Below are positions 22,365-36,739 of a DNA stretch of 64,000 bases, piece after piece. The notes beneath the pieces are model-generated. The model had not been told where the DNA came from. It did not search any database and saw nothing but the letters and a program-made list of their open reading frames with translations. The stretch's first letter is position 1, and each line of letters opens with the position of its first letter. The stretch spans positions 25,242,757-25,306,756 of the forward strand of contig NW_019211458.1 in assembly GCF_002443255.2 (NCBI RefSeq), given 5' to 3'. Made by a program: the position numbers and the translations under genes. The DNA is from Varroa destructor. Lineage: Eukaryota; Arthropoda; Arachnida; Mesostigmata; Varroidae.

Positions 22365-25300
22365 GATTAGGTACTTTCAACGGATGTCATCCTTGTACTG
22401 TAAGGGCAATCATCTGGTGTCGTATTGGCTAACGGCGATTTCGAACGTAAACCCCCGAAGCAGTTGATTCTATAAGTGAGTACGAATCCTTTCTGTGTAG
22501 TGCAATATAATACGCCGGTTTGGTTCATCCAGTGGGGTGTACTTACGCGCATATGTGCTCGGTAATGGGCTTCAAAATGGGACCACACCCCATTAGTTAT
22601 ACGAACTCTTGGGCAAGAGAATCCAGTTGGCCTTGGGCAAACTATGCACCATAAGGGATTAGCTGATCGTAGCAGTTGACGTAGCAGTACTTATTTGCAG
22701 TGTTCTGGCCACTATAGACTATTGAGCACAAGTTCGAATATTAACAATCAAGTCAGGAAACACACAGTTCACATAAGCCTAGATACAATGATAAACCATA
22801 TTGTGAAACAGCAGTATCAGCGGTCGCACTATATCAAACCTGTCAGCTAGAACTGTGGCTAAATCTGGCAAAGCTGTGGGGGCTAAAAGTGCGACCCGGT
22901 CCTATCTCTTCCTACGCACCGAGGCATAGTTACCCGTCTATGTACGGGGCACTTCGTAACTCTATTTGAAAACAGACAGCGGCTTTGATAGCGTGGTAAG
23001 TAACAAAAAATAGTGACTAGAGTGAACAATGAAAAAGGTCGGTAGTTTTAATGAGATACCGCGCGTAATGAGGTGACTTCAGATCGATTTTAACGTTTTT
23101 TTTTTTTCTTTTACTCATAACGAAATTAGTAGCAGCAATCGCAAAACTCGTCATTTTATTTTCATGGTCTAACTTTCATTAATTCTTTTCTAAGTTTTTA
23201 TATTGTTATAATATCGAGAATTACTTGACATTTTCATGTAATAGCGGTGATCGTTCAAATTTCTAGCTTTCGACCGACATTATAATTTACAATAATAAAG
23301 TGAAATGCTTTATAAGGTAAGATACCTTTGTTAGCACCGTAACCATGATAAGTTGTTCCACTAGAATCGTCATCGGTTTCTCATCTGCGTGTGAAAATCA
23401 ACGGAGAGTTGAAAGGGTTAACAAGCCATGACGCGGACCATGCCTTGCTTCAGTCTGGAACTGACCTATTTCGGGCAAATTATGTCTTCTAATTTCTTCA
23501 GAAACCTAAAAAGGGAATTGTCTCATTCAGATTGGTATCTTTTATTGTGTTCAGTGCTTCACTTTACATCATATGGAGCATGCTGAAAAAGCAATAAACA
23601 ATACCCCCTCTGATCACATGTCTTTACCGAGCTGTCGAAAATCTTCCCACTAATTTTCGTAATTTATAAAATTAAGATATGAAAAATGTTGCCAGTCAAA
23701 ATCAAACTATACAAAGACAGATTTCTAATGAAAGTGTTTGGACAGAGTTGACGTGAGAGGAGACAACGACTGAAGCAAAAGTAGGAGACGCTATTGGTCA
23801 ATCTCGATTTCAAAGTTGTTATAATTTGGTCTACGAGAATAACAATGTTATTCGCTGCATAGAAGAGCGTCGGCTTCGACGTCTGCTATAAGGGTACCTG
23901 AAGTAGGACAACAGGCAGAGACAGCACCGCTCCGTCCTTGAAAGCAAAAAATAGCCCACCAATCACTTCTTAGATATTTATTTTAAAGTGGTGGCTTTTT
24001 CAGACAAGCCAAAACGCCTGAAAAGCGGGATCCTGTTCGATGTTATAAAAGATCTTAAAGTTTCGCCTTTCTGGCGGTCACTTTTCTGCTGGTCGTGTAT
24101 TTCAAACCGACTGAGTAACCCTGCAGACGATCAAAAGCTCCCGGGAGACAACGAAGAGTTTCAGCTCCTACTTCCGACCCAGAAGCGCCCCCGGTGAATT
24201 CCGTAGACGCGAAGAAAGTCGACACACAACTCCAACGTTACTTTCCTTTAGGCGGCCCACACAAGGCCTTTTTTTCTATTTTTGTTTCTCATTAATTTAG
24301 GTAAAATCCGCGAGCGATAACTGTGTGCACACGAAACGAAGCAAAGCACAACAGCTCAATGAGGGCATCAAAACGTACTATGCCAATCTTATTATTGTTC
24401 ACACTTAGAAACGATGTACATATAAGCAATTCTACAAATCATTTAATCACAACTGAGAACAATCTTCCACAACTTTTGTAACCTCGTAGGATACCACTTA
24501 TTAAATTCTGGATTTGAGAACTAACAGTTTATCTCATTTGAAGGTCTTACTGCTGGCAATAACAGTAAGACCGCGAAACACACGCCATTCTAATAAGTTG
24601 TTTCGTATCTCTTCATAGACACCTGAAACGTGGTGAATCGGAGTTTACACATGTAATAATACAATACTGGGCATACTTATTTGTCAAAAAAGCAATTCTG
24701 GCGTATGGCCAGCACGTATACGCTCGGTCATACTATTACAAATAAACGACAAGCAATTAGTTATGTGCCCTGCTAGCTATATTCCCGGTAATATCATATG
24801 TTTACATCCAGGAATTTTTACAGCTTGCTTAAAAATAGCACTTCAGAACGTGTTGAAATTATCCGAGGGCGCAGGAGTGAGGGTGTCAAGGGCACTCGGT
24901 GGGGACAATATTATTAAAGGACAAAGCCTTTGTGTGGTAGCCCCGATGGGAGAAAGACGCGCCCACTAAGAGATTAGCACCAACATTACAAGTCCAAGCA
25001 CCAAAAGAGTTTCTGAGCTCACAGATACTCGAAAAGGTGTCATGCAGGCTTCAACAAATTCGAATAAGGAACAAATATTCGACACACGTAGGAAAGCACC
25101 AAATGCATAAAGCGTTAGAAGTATGGTTGAATGGGCTTAGATAATGGAAAACTGAGTAAATTTCATTATAGCTGCCATAGGTTAGCTTAAGGTTGTGGGT
25201 TTAGCTCTAGTTATCTTGTTTATTAGTTGTGTTGTCACTCCGTAGGTCCTAGCACTCAAGCCAAACCCTGCCTTGTCAGCATCTCCACGCGACTTGTATT

Positions 25301-26560
25301 AATAGAATGCTTATTAGATTGGTTTTTACTCAAACAAACGAATAAATAATAACATATGACTAAATTCCTAGAAACGCCAGCCTGTTCTCAATTGTAACCG
25401 ATACTGTTTTGTATATATAACAATATTATTTTGTGTGATCCGTTGTTTTATTAAGACAACGTCATAGAGCCACATCCTAGTAAATTCAATAATTGAAACA
25501 TCTGATATCAATATGGTACTGTAGCTTTAAATAAAAATAATGCATATCAAAATTGTCGGCCTCGAAGAAGCTGTCCTGTGGTAGGCCAACAGTTAGGTCA
25601 GTGCTTGTTCCATTTCCCCTACAGTCTATTTCCTTTTAGAACGGCGATCAACGCCTAATCTAAGAGGGATGAACTCTACAAACTACCATGAGTGCAATGG
25701 TAGGATTTACCTGCAGCCTGACACCATTTGTGAACTCCCCATGCTCCGGAAACGCCAGAATCCAAAAACCTCAGGGTTGAACAAATTGCCACGGAGCACC
25801 GGTGGCATATGGCTGGCGTCGCCAGCGTGATCTTTTACTTCGGCATCAGACGAGCCCAATCACTGTCGCTGTAGGGTCGTATGCCATGCCTCCTACGCAA
25901 TATACGGTTTGTTAACGGAGGGCGCTTTACAGATACAGCCTGATTGGTTTGAGGCAGCTATCGTAGCATATTTTTTGCACATATTTAACTAGCTAATCTA
26001 TTTGTTTAGAACGGGCTTGATATTGCTACCATTTCAACTAACAATTATTCTCGCATTCACTCTCCATCATCCAAACGGGTATCACCCTTGAGGAACGAAA
26101 AGCGATAAGTGGGGACACTAAAATGATACTGGGGAATGATACCACCAATCGATCACTAAGTTCCGCGACAGCATGGCCAGTTGACTAGTTTTTCTACACT
26201 ACGATGACGTTCGCGCCTGGAAAAGCCTGCTGATGTGTCCGACGCTACGAAGCCACCGACCTAAGCCATGCAAGTGCAATCTGTAGTGTTATTATCCGCT
26301 ACTGGTGACTATATAGCCCGAGCCACCAGGGATGCGAGGCGATACTAGGAACGCGCTGATTGGTACTCGCCACTTTTCCACGTTCTGCGGCCAAGCCTGT
26401 GGGAATATCGGCATGCACGCAGAGAATAGGGGGTCGTGAGGAACAAGGTTCGGAACGATGGTGGTTGACGGAGGTGTGAAAGACCACAGACAATGAGGAC
26501 AATGTCTTACACGACTGGGGACACTTGAGATTCACCGTCATCACTGCCATGTGAGGCAGC
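22365..26560. other. Stretch without a supported gene
   Basis: Only short frames are present. One - strand segment at about 22544-22612 ends in a good donor (TATGCGC|gtaagt) and reads VWSHFEAHYRAHMR, but its acceptor is poor. The rest is AT-rich with isolated T and A runs. Confidence 0.4.
24543..24572. repeat. 10-bp inverted repeat, 10-base loop
   Basis: ggtcttactg and cagtaagacc are exact reverse complements around ctggcaataa. It forms a small hairpin of unknown role. Confidence 0.75.
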
Positions 26561-26578
26561 TAAGAGGCAGCAGCTTAC

Positions 26579-26770
26579 CAAATCGGCATTGCGGGGCCAT
26601 TGTGGTAAAGAAAACGAAACTCGCTCAGCACTTGATGTTGATATCGAAACGCTAACGAAGTCTTTGTGTAACTCATCAATTCTGCTAAGGTTGTTGACAT
26701 CAGTGTTCGTTGCAAGTGGTACCGATCGAAGATACGTCGAGAGGTTCGTCGTAAACTTCGCCGCGGCTAG
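26579..26770 (-). CDS. Candidate internal exon of 64 codons
   Basis: On the - strand the acceptor taccccttgtcacag is followed by 192 bases that are open from the first base in phase 0, ending at the donor GATTTG|gtaagc, also in phase 0. The composition is balanced, with stretches LAAAKFTTNLSTYLRSVPLA, SRIDELHKDFVSVSIST and RVSFSLPQWPRNADL. I recognise no domain. The + strand is also open over the same bases, so frame and strand need checking. No neighbouring exon could be joined. Confidence 0.35.
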
Positions 26771-26809
26771 CTGTGACAAGGGGTAGTACTGGTTTGATTA
26801 GGACTTGGC

Positions 26810-26825
26810 GGGGGGAGGGGGGGGG
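26810..26825 (+). repeat. Interrupted G run
   Basis: Six G, one A, then nine G. G runs of this kind on the + strand recur at 27382 and 43120. Confidence 0.95.
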
Positions 26826-27381
26826 TCAAGGCTCAGGACAGGAAGTAATAGCTTAATAGCTAAGATAAGATTGGCTCCTTAGTTGCTGGACAGGTCGATA
26901 ATGACGCATCGTACTGCTACGAAGGAAGAGATTACTTTAGGGATCGTGCAGATAGAGCTAAATCTGCAACTGCCGAATGTGTCGGCTTTTGAGATGTATT
27001 ATCAACCTTAACCTGTTCCTTATGCATATTCCAACGCTGTCACTTATCGTAAGGGCTGTCACTTATCAGTAGAATGCGTAAGTCCAGCTATACGTAGGCG
27101 CTTGGTGCGTAGGCCAGTTTCTTTCAAACAGTACAGTTTTTCTTCAATTGCATTTGATTAATGTCAAATAGTCAAATTTATTGCACTAATCGGCTTTGCT
27201 ACACGCTATTTTACCATGAGGACTTTGCTATAAATGGCATACTTATTTCGAACAGGACGACGCACCTGGACACTATTACAGTGATATAAGGGCTTGATGA
27301 GAATCTTCCAGACAGTGGATTAAACAATGAGGTTCTATACAATACCCTGTCCGTTGCCCAGATCTCAGATATTTTCATGGC

Positions 27382-27396
27382 GGGGGGGGGGGGGGG
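27382..27396 (+). repeat. G homopolymer, 15 bases
   Basis: Fifteen consecutive G are followed by AAGGGG. It is a likely site of length error and a possible quadruplex-forming tract. Confidence 0.95.
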
Positions 27397-28839
27397 AAGG
27401 GGTATGGTAGTTATTACTTTATGCGATTTTTATTAAGTGCGATATTAAGTGTGTAAATAAAAATTAAAGCTATAATAATTTAAGCTTTGCGTATCGAAAC
27501 ACACTGTGTTCATAAGTGTCCAGCTTAAAATCCATGGTGAATGTTTTGTTCAATTTGAAGATTACGCTTGAATCTTTAATCGTCGAAACACATGTTCAGC
27601 GTACTGCTTTAGAACTGGATTCAACCTTTCTCGTTCCATCATTGTTATTAGACTGTATAGCCACTCCCGAGCGGAACCGGTAGCAGGTAGCGAAGCTTAT
27701 AGGGACATAAAACTACGAAATACGACACACCGACGATGAAAAGGCCGATAATGAACGATGACCGACAAGCCAGTTGGCGTTGGCTTTTAGCCCCTGACCT
27801 GCATAGACGTAATCACAAACACCACGCTGGCCCCGTCCCTACTTTGCGTCACCGATATCGGCCGACCATACACAGAGTCCGATACAAGTATCGCAATGCA
27901 GCCTTAGTCAATGGAAATTAGACGAATTGACTTCGTCTAGTTGGAGCGAGCTGTCAGGCCGAATAACGTTTTAGCTGGCTGCATACCGAATATACGTTAA
28001 ACGTGCGTCGATGGTTGACAAAGCGTCGCTTACCTTAGCATTTTTGAAGCATTGGAATTGTTCCCTTCATATAGAGCGATAGTAATACGTTCGACTGCTA
28101 AATCTAGGGCTCAATTGAGATGATCGAGATTTGAAACTAACAGACAATTAGAATTATAACGGAAATTTACTCAACATAAAATATATACGCGGGACTTCTA
28201 AGTAGGTTTAGGGTAGCTGTTTCTATTGAAAACATTAGGGATTATTATTACTTCTTTATCATTGTAGCTTATAAGCGATGAACGTCTTGGCATGTCGCAC
28301 GCGTATCTGAATCACTGTTTGTGTTTACGTACCTAAATTTGCATTATTTGTACGGTACCCTAAGACCATGTAAAAATGGCGGTGTTATGGCTTCAGGTCT
28401 ACTAGCTACACCACCTGCTGGATGGTTTCGACAACTGCTCCGTGTAGTTCCTCTGTGTGTCACAAAGTCGCCGCTTCTGAAAGCTGTACTGTCGGAAAGA
28501 CGCGGACAACATCTATCAACGATGATCTATCTAGCAGATTTCGTTGGTATGCGTTCGTCGCCCTAGCGTATCTCAAGCAAACACATGTCATTTAGCATAT
28601 TTCTAACAAAAATCTACAAATACTGTGCTAGATAAAATACAATGAGAATCGATATACACGTATGTTTATGAAGGAAATTTTTGGACCAAATCTATAGGAG
28701 AAAGGAATTGGAAAATTTTTTCATTTTTTAGTATGTTTTAGCGGTTTTCAAATACTTTGGCGTCTGCCTCAGCTTATAATCGATACCCAGCAGGGCTTCA
28801 TCAATTCGATGTAGACGTTATAAATTGATTTCTCTTCAG

Positions 28840-28944
28840 CTAGATGTCAAGCTGAGGAGTTTCAACAAGCTACATTTATTCACCCAAACAGTATTTGACG
28901 TTTTCGCAAGATTCGATACAAACAAAATTCAAATGCACCTTTGA
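28840..28944 (+). CDS. Possible short last exon
   Basis: A good acceptor (aaattgatttctcttcag) is followed by 34 codons open in phase 0 to TGA. It encodes LDVKLRSFNKLHLFTQTVFD and then VFARFDTNKIQMHL. No AATAAA lies close by (only GATAAA about 95 bases on). No upstream partner was identified, and the short length leaves room for chance. Confidence 0.25.
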   Translation, partial: LDVKLRSFNKLHLFTQTVFDVFARFDTNKIQMHL

Positions 28945-28949
28945 TTACA

Positions 28950-31900
28950 TCGATTGTCTATAGCATTCAAAGAAACGTAGGATTCTTCATGAAATCGAAA
29001 TATTGATCAGGGCAACGTATGATCAATCTTTCATGCGATAAAGAAAAACAGCTTTACAATAGCTGAGGTACCCGCTTCAACTCAAATCTTGTTTATTTTC
29101 TAAAGTTTAAGCATAATAATTTCGAAATAGTTACATTGCGAACCTACTATTGCTACTGCTGGTCTGTGATGGATTCACTTTTGAATTGAAAAGGGCCTTT
29201 AAAGTGTACGATGAAAAATAGCGTGGACTCGTCTTAGAAACCCAATATCACAAGGTTAGAAGAAATGTTTGTCCTTCTCACCTTTTTTATAACAACGAAC
29301 GTGACGAAGCTGAGAAGAAAGTACCGTAAAACGGATCTAATCCACTAAACAAGTAAAACATTGTATGTAGCCATCCGCATATAATTAGTCGATAGGCTCT
29401 ATGTTCTGCTCATACAGGCTAATTCTATTAAACTGCGATTTTCAACTCCGAGACAATCTCAGGCAGTAACAAGAAAACGAATGTAAATCAGCCTCCCTAG
29501 ATCAAATCTCATGTGAGTTTATCCTAGGAACTGGTGGAGTTTATTACAGTGATTCCACAAACCCTCGAGAATTATCAATTTTTTGTTGAAACTTTTCACC
29601 ATTATTTCTTTGGCTCTTTTTAAAGCTTGTTAGAGAAAGTCAGTTAGAGAGGAAGGGAACAGTGAGGAGTACGTTGAAGACTGGGGTTAAAAGATACCCA
29701 GAAACACGGCCTTGTACCTGCTACTGTGATGGCAACAACGGGTGAACGTTGCTGGTCGTAGTACACTAGTAGTATCAGGAGCAGAGTTAGCAAGAAATAA
29801 CAAGCTGTTTTAGTTTAGATTAAAGGAGTGAGTCGTACGGGGGTACCAACATAACAAATAAGTAAAGCATCATATACGCTTTAATGCTGGGTGAATAGGC
29901 CTCGATCGTCTGTCGTCGCCATGAAGTTCGACGTTACCGACCACGTAGGCAGCTTCCCCTTGTGGTTGCCTTTCTAGTTTTGTTCCTATCTCTTTCTTCG
30001 TACAGCTTCTGTATGAATGGACTCACCCAAGATCCAGCTCGCGTTAACCGGGTGAAATACGTTTGCGTATACTATTCGCAAAAGGCCTTCGCCTTTACCG
30101 CCAGCGATCCTTGTGCTCTTTATTGGGGCGGTCCTTAGCGGATAGCAGAATGAAGGTTAGTGGCGGGTTGAAGAGGTCTCCATTCTAGGGAAATCCTGTT
30201 CGCTGTCTGTAGTTCACGCAGACGTAGACAAAAGTGGCAGGCGTACCAGCCAGGGGAGAATCCTTCGTCGGTTATACTCTAACTGACGAAAGGAGGTCAT
30301 TCGAGAACATTTTCCACGAAGAGAGGCGGTACACACGAAGCTGGAAGTCATTGCTGGTGAGAAATCGGTTCCAACAAAAATAATGTTTAATACTTTATGT
30401 TTAGAGGAGTATGGGATTAGAGGAAGGCGCTTACATCACCTGTTTGTTCCTCATATTCTTCAGTGCTGATTAAATTTTCTTGGTAGCAAAAAATCCAAAT
30501 GATTACCCTATAATATTGGACGTCGACCATTGGTGGCGCAAGGAGCTAATAGGGTGTCATGGGAAAGCATCATTTGATGCGCATTATCTAAAAACTTTGG
30601 CATGGTAGGCTGGAAGAGCAGTGATGGGTCAAGAAATCGGATTGTTTATCACTTATAGACGACTTTCGTGATGTGCACTAAAATCGAAAAGCAATTGTAG
30701 CCAAAAAGAGAGGGAAGCCTAGTGATCAGCAGAAATAGCTGGTGACGTGATTCATGTCTGAGGTCCAAGCTGAACGACATTGGACTTACATTTCTTATAT
30801 TCCCACTCATTATGTTTTTTTTGTTTTTATTTACAGGTCTCCTTTTTCTCTCGTGTGTCCTTATCATGATGGAACTACACACTACTAGTTTGCCCCTTCT
30901 CCGGTTTGGTCGCAGCAGTTAAACTAGTTGACGGTTACAAAAGTGGCCGCTTCCACAGCGCCCGTGGCGACGCGGCAAGAGCAATGGACCAATAGCAATA
31001 CCAACAACCGTAACCTTAGCGCCAGCAAAAAGACCGGGTTTGGCTTGGGTGAGTGCACGCGACCTAGTATGTGTCGATATATGTATGTATAAAACGAATG
31101 GGAGAGGAAGAATCCAATTATAAGAGTCTTTTCCACGGACCTAACCCTGAGGCCTTTGGAGAAGAGAGGCGATCCCACAAGATAGAAAAAGCGATAAGGA
31201 AAGAGAGACCGCCAAGACCAGACGAGAACAAGGAGGCAGGCAAAGGAAAGAAGAAAAGGCGGGCTAAGACGCAGGCCGGGCTAAACGACGCTGACGGACT
31301 GGCAGTTGGCAGCATCAGCAGAATAGTTGCACACTGCTGCACAACAAAGGGTAGTGGGAACTATCGTTGCTACCAGTAGTAGTGTCAACGAGCAGCTAGT
31401 AGAAAGAGAGAAGCAGCGCGCAAGGAGTGCCTGCTGCGGCAGTCGCTGTCCTTGCTATCAAGTCAGCTGTAGCCGGACCAGTTGCACTCGATCCGGTTAA
31501 ACTCACTTTGGTCGAATTGGGCTAGTAGCTAGTACGACGAAGCAGCCAAATAAGGCAAAGAAGCTTTTTCTTGCGCGGGGGGCTGGGTGGTGCTGAAAAC
31601 GTGGGTAGCCCCCTCAGATGTCTCGAGCCAAGCAAAACGGTCGACGTGAGCTGGCGTATCATTCGTAGCTATTAGTTTCTGGATGTCTGTAGACCAGCTC
31701 AGTAGAGAAGCTGAAAGGCTTGCGAGTGTAATGGCCTTGAGAACCGCAAGGAAATAAAGGTAGATGACCTAACATAAATGCAATACTACCACGAACGACG
31801 GGAAGCACGGCTCAAGTAAAAAGCTCAAAGTCCTTTCAGCTTGCTAGAAGTGGTTGAACTGAAGATAACAACCGCAATAAAATGAATAACCAAAACAGTG

Positions 31901-34900
31901 ACAATGACGGTAGAATTAAGCAATATAAGCAACGATGGCGCAGCATCTGTCCGTTCAGGATTGTAAATGGTAGAGATTTTTGTGCCCTTGTTGCTAGTAG
32001 GATCCGCTATACGATCATAATGCCATCTCAGGCCTCAGGCTGGTGCAAAACTTGACAGGTTTTGTCTCGCAATAAACACTTCCCTAGTCTGGACATCTGG
32101 CGGCTGTCAGCGAGACGAAATAACGGAGCTAACGAAGAGGCCTAAAGAAAGGACAGACTGAAATATGCAGATGGAAACAGAAAACCGCACATTTTGAGGA
32201 TAAACAACATAGCTGTTTACTTAAGTCGGCAACAACATTTGTTGTTTGAACAAAAAAAAACAGGAAATTTTATACCATACGAACATATATTCCGAAAACT
32301 ACAACTCTTCAGAAGTTATACCTACAATAAACGGTTATAGAAAAGTCAGGAGTAATAAGAATATCTCACACATTGATACTGAGCTTGCTAAAATAGACCG
32401 TGACAATTTATCAGCATAAATTAACGATTAAACCCAGAGTATTGCGCCCACCACGGCTGCATTTAAATGCAGAGGCTTAGCTGAAATTTTCCAGACATGA
32501 TTGGTACGGTCTCATAGACGACGTTCTATTAGTTTGTCTGACACAGTCGTTGTGGAGCCCCAACAAGGCTTTTCGTCAAGGCTACTAAACTGATAAATTT
32601 ACCAAAATAAAAAACGAATGGTTCGTAACAACTAATCAATAGAAATTGCCCATCTGATCCTAAAGTTTGAAACATTATGTTGAAAGCCAAGTTGTCAATG
32701 TGTTCTTAAATATCCGAAAAGCTATTAAGTATCTCTATTTAGTTGAGGACTAATTCAGTAAATTATAGCTTAGAATAAATCTCCAAAGCCAGAAAATCTG
32801 ACATATATAGGCAAAATATCAAATCAAAGGATTCCCATAAGGAAAAATAACCTTTTTTTTTGTCATCCGCCAAAAACCAACGCTATAAAGGTAGCTGCAA
32901 CATAATTGTATTAAGCTCATTTTAATCACTTAGTGATAAAAACGTACTAGTGAAACGGGTGCTGTAAAATCAGCACACGGTAAATTACACTTTTATTATT
33001 AACTAAAAACCTAAAACACTTAAGCGATCTTTATTGAGCAATCAGTAATTGTTTTGTCGCCTAAATCGCCCAAACAGCATATATGTGGCATAGAAAAAAA
33101 CATGATTGTTATTAAAAGTCGATGATGATGATGTTACGACAAGTTAACAGATTAGAGATGTTTACACAATACATCGATAAAACTATGTCATACGGGTTTA
33201 GTTAGGCACGTATTTTTGGTACGCAACAGGGTCGACGTACTTGACAACATACACTCTTACAAGCTCGCTACAAAGGTAAAATAGTTTAAAAGGCTCCGTT
33301 TTACACTAGGAAATACGTAACAAATATCACCTACTATAGGGTTTGAAGCGTTCTTCTTGAGCTGAAAGCTTGAAGATGGTGGCAAAAAAGCAAATTAGTT
33401 TTTTCCTTTCCATACGTATTTATCTTCTTTTATTATGTGTGTTTGTGTGTACGTATATTCGTGTTTAAACTGTGAGGATAGTGGTTATAAAAAGGATGAC
33501 AAAGAACAAAAAAAAAAAGCAATAACTGCAGCGTATTTACACTTGAAATCTTGTTGCTTGCCACTTATCCGGCTGTGCGAAAAAGTAGGGCAACATGAAG
33601 CCGAATAATGCGTAAGGGCAAACAATCCCTCTATAATTTATTTATCGGAACCGTTCATGTAACCTACAAATGACCTGAGTATAGAGCCTGAAAAATATGT
33701 AATAGATTTTACCTCCAAGATTTTAGATTAAACATTGCATCGGACTCGTTTGAGTAATGTGCGGTATCCTTACACGATTAAGGTAATCCGTTTTCTCCCT
33801 CGTACCTACAATGAGATACTTATAATAATTACAAAATTGCACTTGCAATAAAACGAAAATTGGGTTCAAAATGGATTCAAATATCGCTACTGTTTATGTG
33901 TAAGTAAAAAAAGTCGTACTCATTGCAACGCAGTGGTTTAGACGAAGCTTCCTCCGATACCATGACAAATTGTTAATTATTTTTTCAACAAGTTCCAACA
34001 ATATAACAATTTTTTTTACACGATTAAAGTCATACAAAGCTAAAACTTGACCTATGACGGGCTTTTTTTTTATAAGATAAACAGTCCATTGAACTTTAAT
34101 TGTCCTCCCAGCGGTGACAAAACTCTTTTTTCAAAATTATTTGCTGATCATTATTTTTACCCTACTTTACCGTAAGTGGCCGCGTGGTACGTACGTAATT
34201 AGAATATGATATATTGGTCTATGGGGACTACTATAACAGGTCACTAGAAAGAGCAATTGCCACGTTCATCTAAAACCATGGTGCATCGATCAACCATCAG
34301 GACGCAGAACCTGTTACCGCCTGTTAACGAAACAGCGGTGCTGTCTCTTTTTTCATCGTTGAGTCTTTCTCCTCCTTTTATGTTTACTTTAGCTCGTTTT
34401 AGCACACAGCGTTTTTCTGAGGTAACATCGCGAGCAAGGGCTCGGTTCGAGGTAAGACGACGGCTGGCGTACGCTCGCTTTCATGACTTCTGTCTGGGAG
34501 CGCGAGCAGATAAGAAAAGCGACAGGCTTCGTGGGGTCAGTGGAAAATCAGCGCTGAAACAATACACAGCCGAAATGCGAGCTGCTACTCAAAGAGTTGG
34601 TCTAAACGTATGCGAATGTCCGCCATAGAACGATCACGCTCTGCTGCTCTGCCGAACGCATTCGGTGGCCATTAGCTATATTCTTTGGGTTACCTATCAG
34701 GAAACTACAAGTATGCCCTTGTTTCTAGATTTGCATTCGTGTAACAACAACGATATTAAGTTTGATGGTAGCTGGAACAGAAAGAACCCGTCAGTCACAA
34801 AAATGCTTCTACTGTTCTACCTTCTACCTAAAAAAAACTTTCCGTTAAAGAGCTTCTTCCATATTGCTTTACGCTCATTGCGTCGTTATTGGGACGTGCC

Positions 34901-36500
34901 CTTGTGATGCAAAGTGAACCACGTATAATTGCCTGCACCATGAATATTTGTATAGAACAGCATTCGGTGGAGGGATTCTGTATCCCCGAATATACAGGAC
35001 CAGGTATTTCATATAAGCTTTATGGTACGGTGTCTCCATATAGAGTCACAGACAAACACAATCATATAAGTGCAGCGAAAGACAAAAACAACAGATGCTA
35101 TACATAAAACAAAGCCCTTGTCTAAAAACAAATTGTATAAAAATACATGACCGATATAACATATGTATGTGTGACAGATCTGTAGCAAGAAGTTACTGGA
35201 GCTACAATGTGTTTTGTGCAATAGCGACCAAACCGTTGACTCACTGTTATATACTTCATTATGAAGCTAAAGGGCAAACAAACTTTACAGTTTTGATAGG
35301 ATAACACGCCTCGAAATCGACTGTCTGCACACGTAACCGTACGCTAGAGGACACGCCCCCATGCAGCGTGAATCAGCTCTAAGATTTCACGCCGATTGGT
35401 TCACTAGTAGCTGTGCCTGCCTGTATCCGCTAACGAAATATTCACGCTTGTTATAATCCTGCATTGTATTACTTTTTCTATTGTCCTATTTCGGCAGATG
35501 CTGCGGCTGTCTTTTATTTAAGTCCACGAGGCACCAGTGGCCATGGTGTTAGCCCATAGACACAGGGCGGAGGAAGAGAAAGAGCAGGAGTTTTCTAGGA
35601 AAAGCACCAGAAGAACAGACTTTCCCGAAGCAGACCTATCCAGCGTTTTATTTGCCGGCTGCTTTCTTTAATCAACCCTATTTCCTCCCCCTTCTGCTCC
35701 AATTGATTAGACGGATAATGTACCGCTTCCTCGGATTGCCGGTCCGAAGTCTGTCGAGTATCCTGGATGAACCGAACCTACATAAGGAGGATATACGTCT
35801 ACATACACAGGAGTTCACTGTGTCTCATTCTTTCTACTTCCTTAGTACTAAAATCGCATTACACCGGCTTTATTGGGTAATGAGGCAGCTTGCTCCCATC
35901 GCGGCGCCAGCCACGCGAGCACCACCGTTAACCAACGGTCTATGGGCATATAAGCAACGTATAAAAAGGCTAAATTACGCAGGGATAAACCCCCCTAACG
36001 CGAGCGGATTCAAGCCAACTGATCATTGGTAGAGGTCTAATTCAGCTTGCTAAGAAGTATCAAAGCTAAAGGGAGGTAAAATTGCGGCAACTTTGTAACA
36101 GTACTTGGTTGATAGAACAGCTTCATTTGGCAATGATTGTTCCGATCTTTTAGTGAAAGGAAACAAATACTTCAGCATCAATTAAATACATGGGTAATAC
36201 TCACAATGATACATTACGGTTGTCGCGCAGCTCTGTTACAACACGCGTTTATATAGAACAAGAAAGAACGAAGTTAAGTTAGAGACTTCACTAGTCATCA
36301 CCTAAGCTATCTGTCTAAAACTGTCTGTGTTGAGATGCCGAAACATGAAAAAGTCTTATGGTAACATGTGTAAATCTTCAAATAAAATCCTAGATTCGAG
36401 CACTGCCATATACCTTGCCTTATGCCTCAGCATTACTAATATCATTTCTAATACATGTCTGACTAATATCGTTACATAAGCATACAATTTGTATTAACAT
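28950..36500. other. Gene-poor stretch
   Basis: No exon here meets the standard used elsewhere. A strong acceptor near 30838 (ttttttgtttttatttacag) leads into about 24 open codons with no good donor. A purine-rich segment at 31071-31379 gives a Lys/Glu/Arg-rich frame explained by composition. GC-richer DNA spans about 30950-31660. Open frames at 34257-34628 and 35652-36032 lack start context or splice support. A (GAT)4 run lies at about 33121. Confidence 0.4.
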
Positions 36501-36506
36501 GGCCTG

Positions 36507-36512
36507 TTTATT
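36507..36512 (-). terminator. Polyadenylation signal AATAAA (- strand)
   Basis: AATAAA on the - strand (tatttcAATAAAcagg) lies about 60 bases beyond the stop of the last-exon candidate at 36573-36739, the expected spacing. Confidence 0.4.
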
Positions 36513-36572
36513 GAAATAAAAAAAATATATTGTGAAATACAGCATGGAGCATATGTCAGAGTTTGAATTATC

Positions 36573-36739
36573 TTAGTGCAAATAGGTAGGCTTTGCCTCA
36601 AGCTTAGCAAAGCGTATTTTTGTCTCAAAATTGTTTCTCAATTTGGCTTTTCCATGTTGGTTGGAGTGTGGTGTTTGTTCACCAGTCACGCCCAATGCTG
36701 TGTCTTGGACACTGACAGAAAGTACATCAGGTAATTCCG
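36573..36739 (-). CDS. Candidate last exon, - strand gene
   Basis: The - strand acceptor follows a T run (tattttttt, then cattcgactgcaag). The exon begins with two bases, which would complete a codon from a phase-1 donor, is open for 54 codons and ends in TAA. AATAAA follows about 60 bases on. It reads ELPDVLSVSVQDTALGV and ends AKLEAKPTYLH, a hydrophilic C-terminus rich in Lys, Thr and His. The exon candidate at 43390-43462 ends in phase 1 and gives an Ala codon at the junction. A competing segment at 37325-37499 does not fit this chain. No family is recognised. Confidence 0.42.

Noticed and set aside
31071..31379. 102-codon Lys/Glu/Arg-rich + strand frame
   Set aside because: The sequence is purine-rich, which removes stop codons, and there is no splice or start support.
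34257..34628. 123-codon + strand frame
   Set aside because: It starts at a non-ATG codon and has no acceptor, donor or poly(A) signal. The composition looks random.
35652..36032. 126-codon + strand frame
   Set aside because: Starts at TTG with no clear splice boundary. It is less protein-like than the called exons, although it cannot be ruled out.
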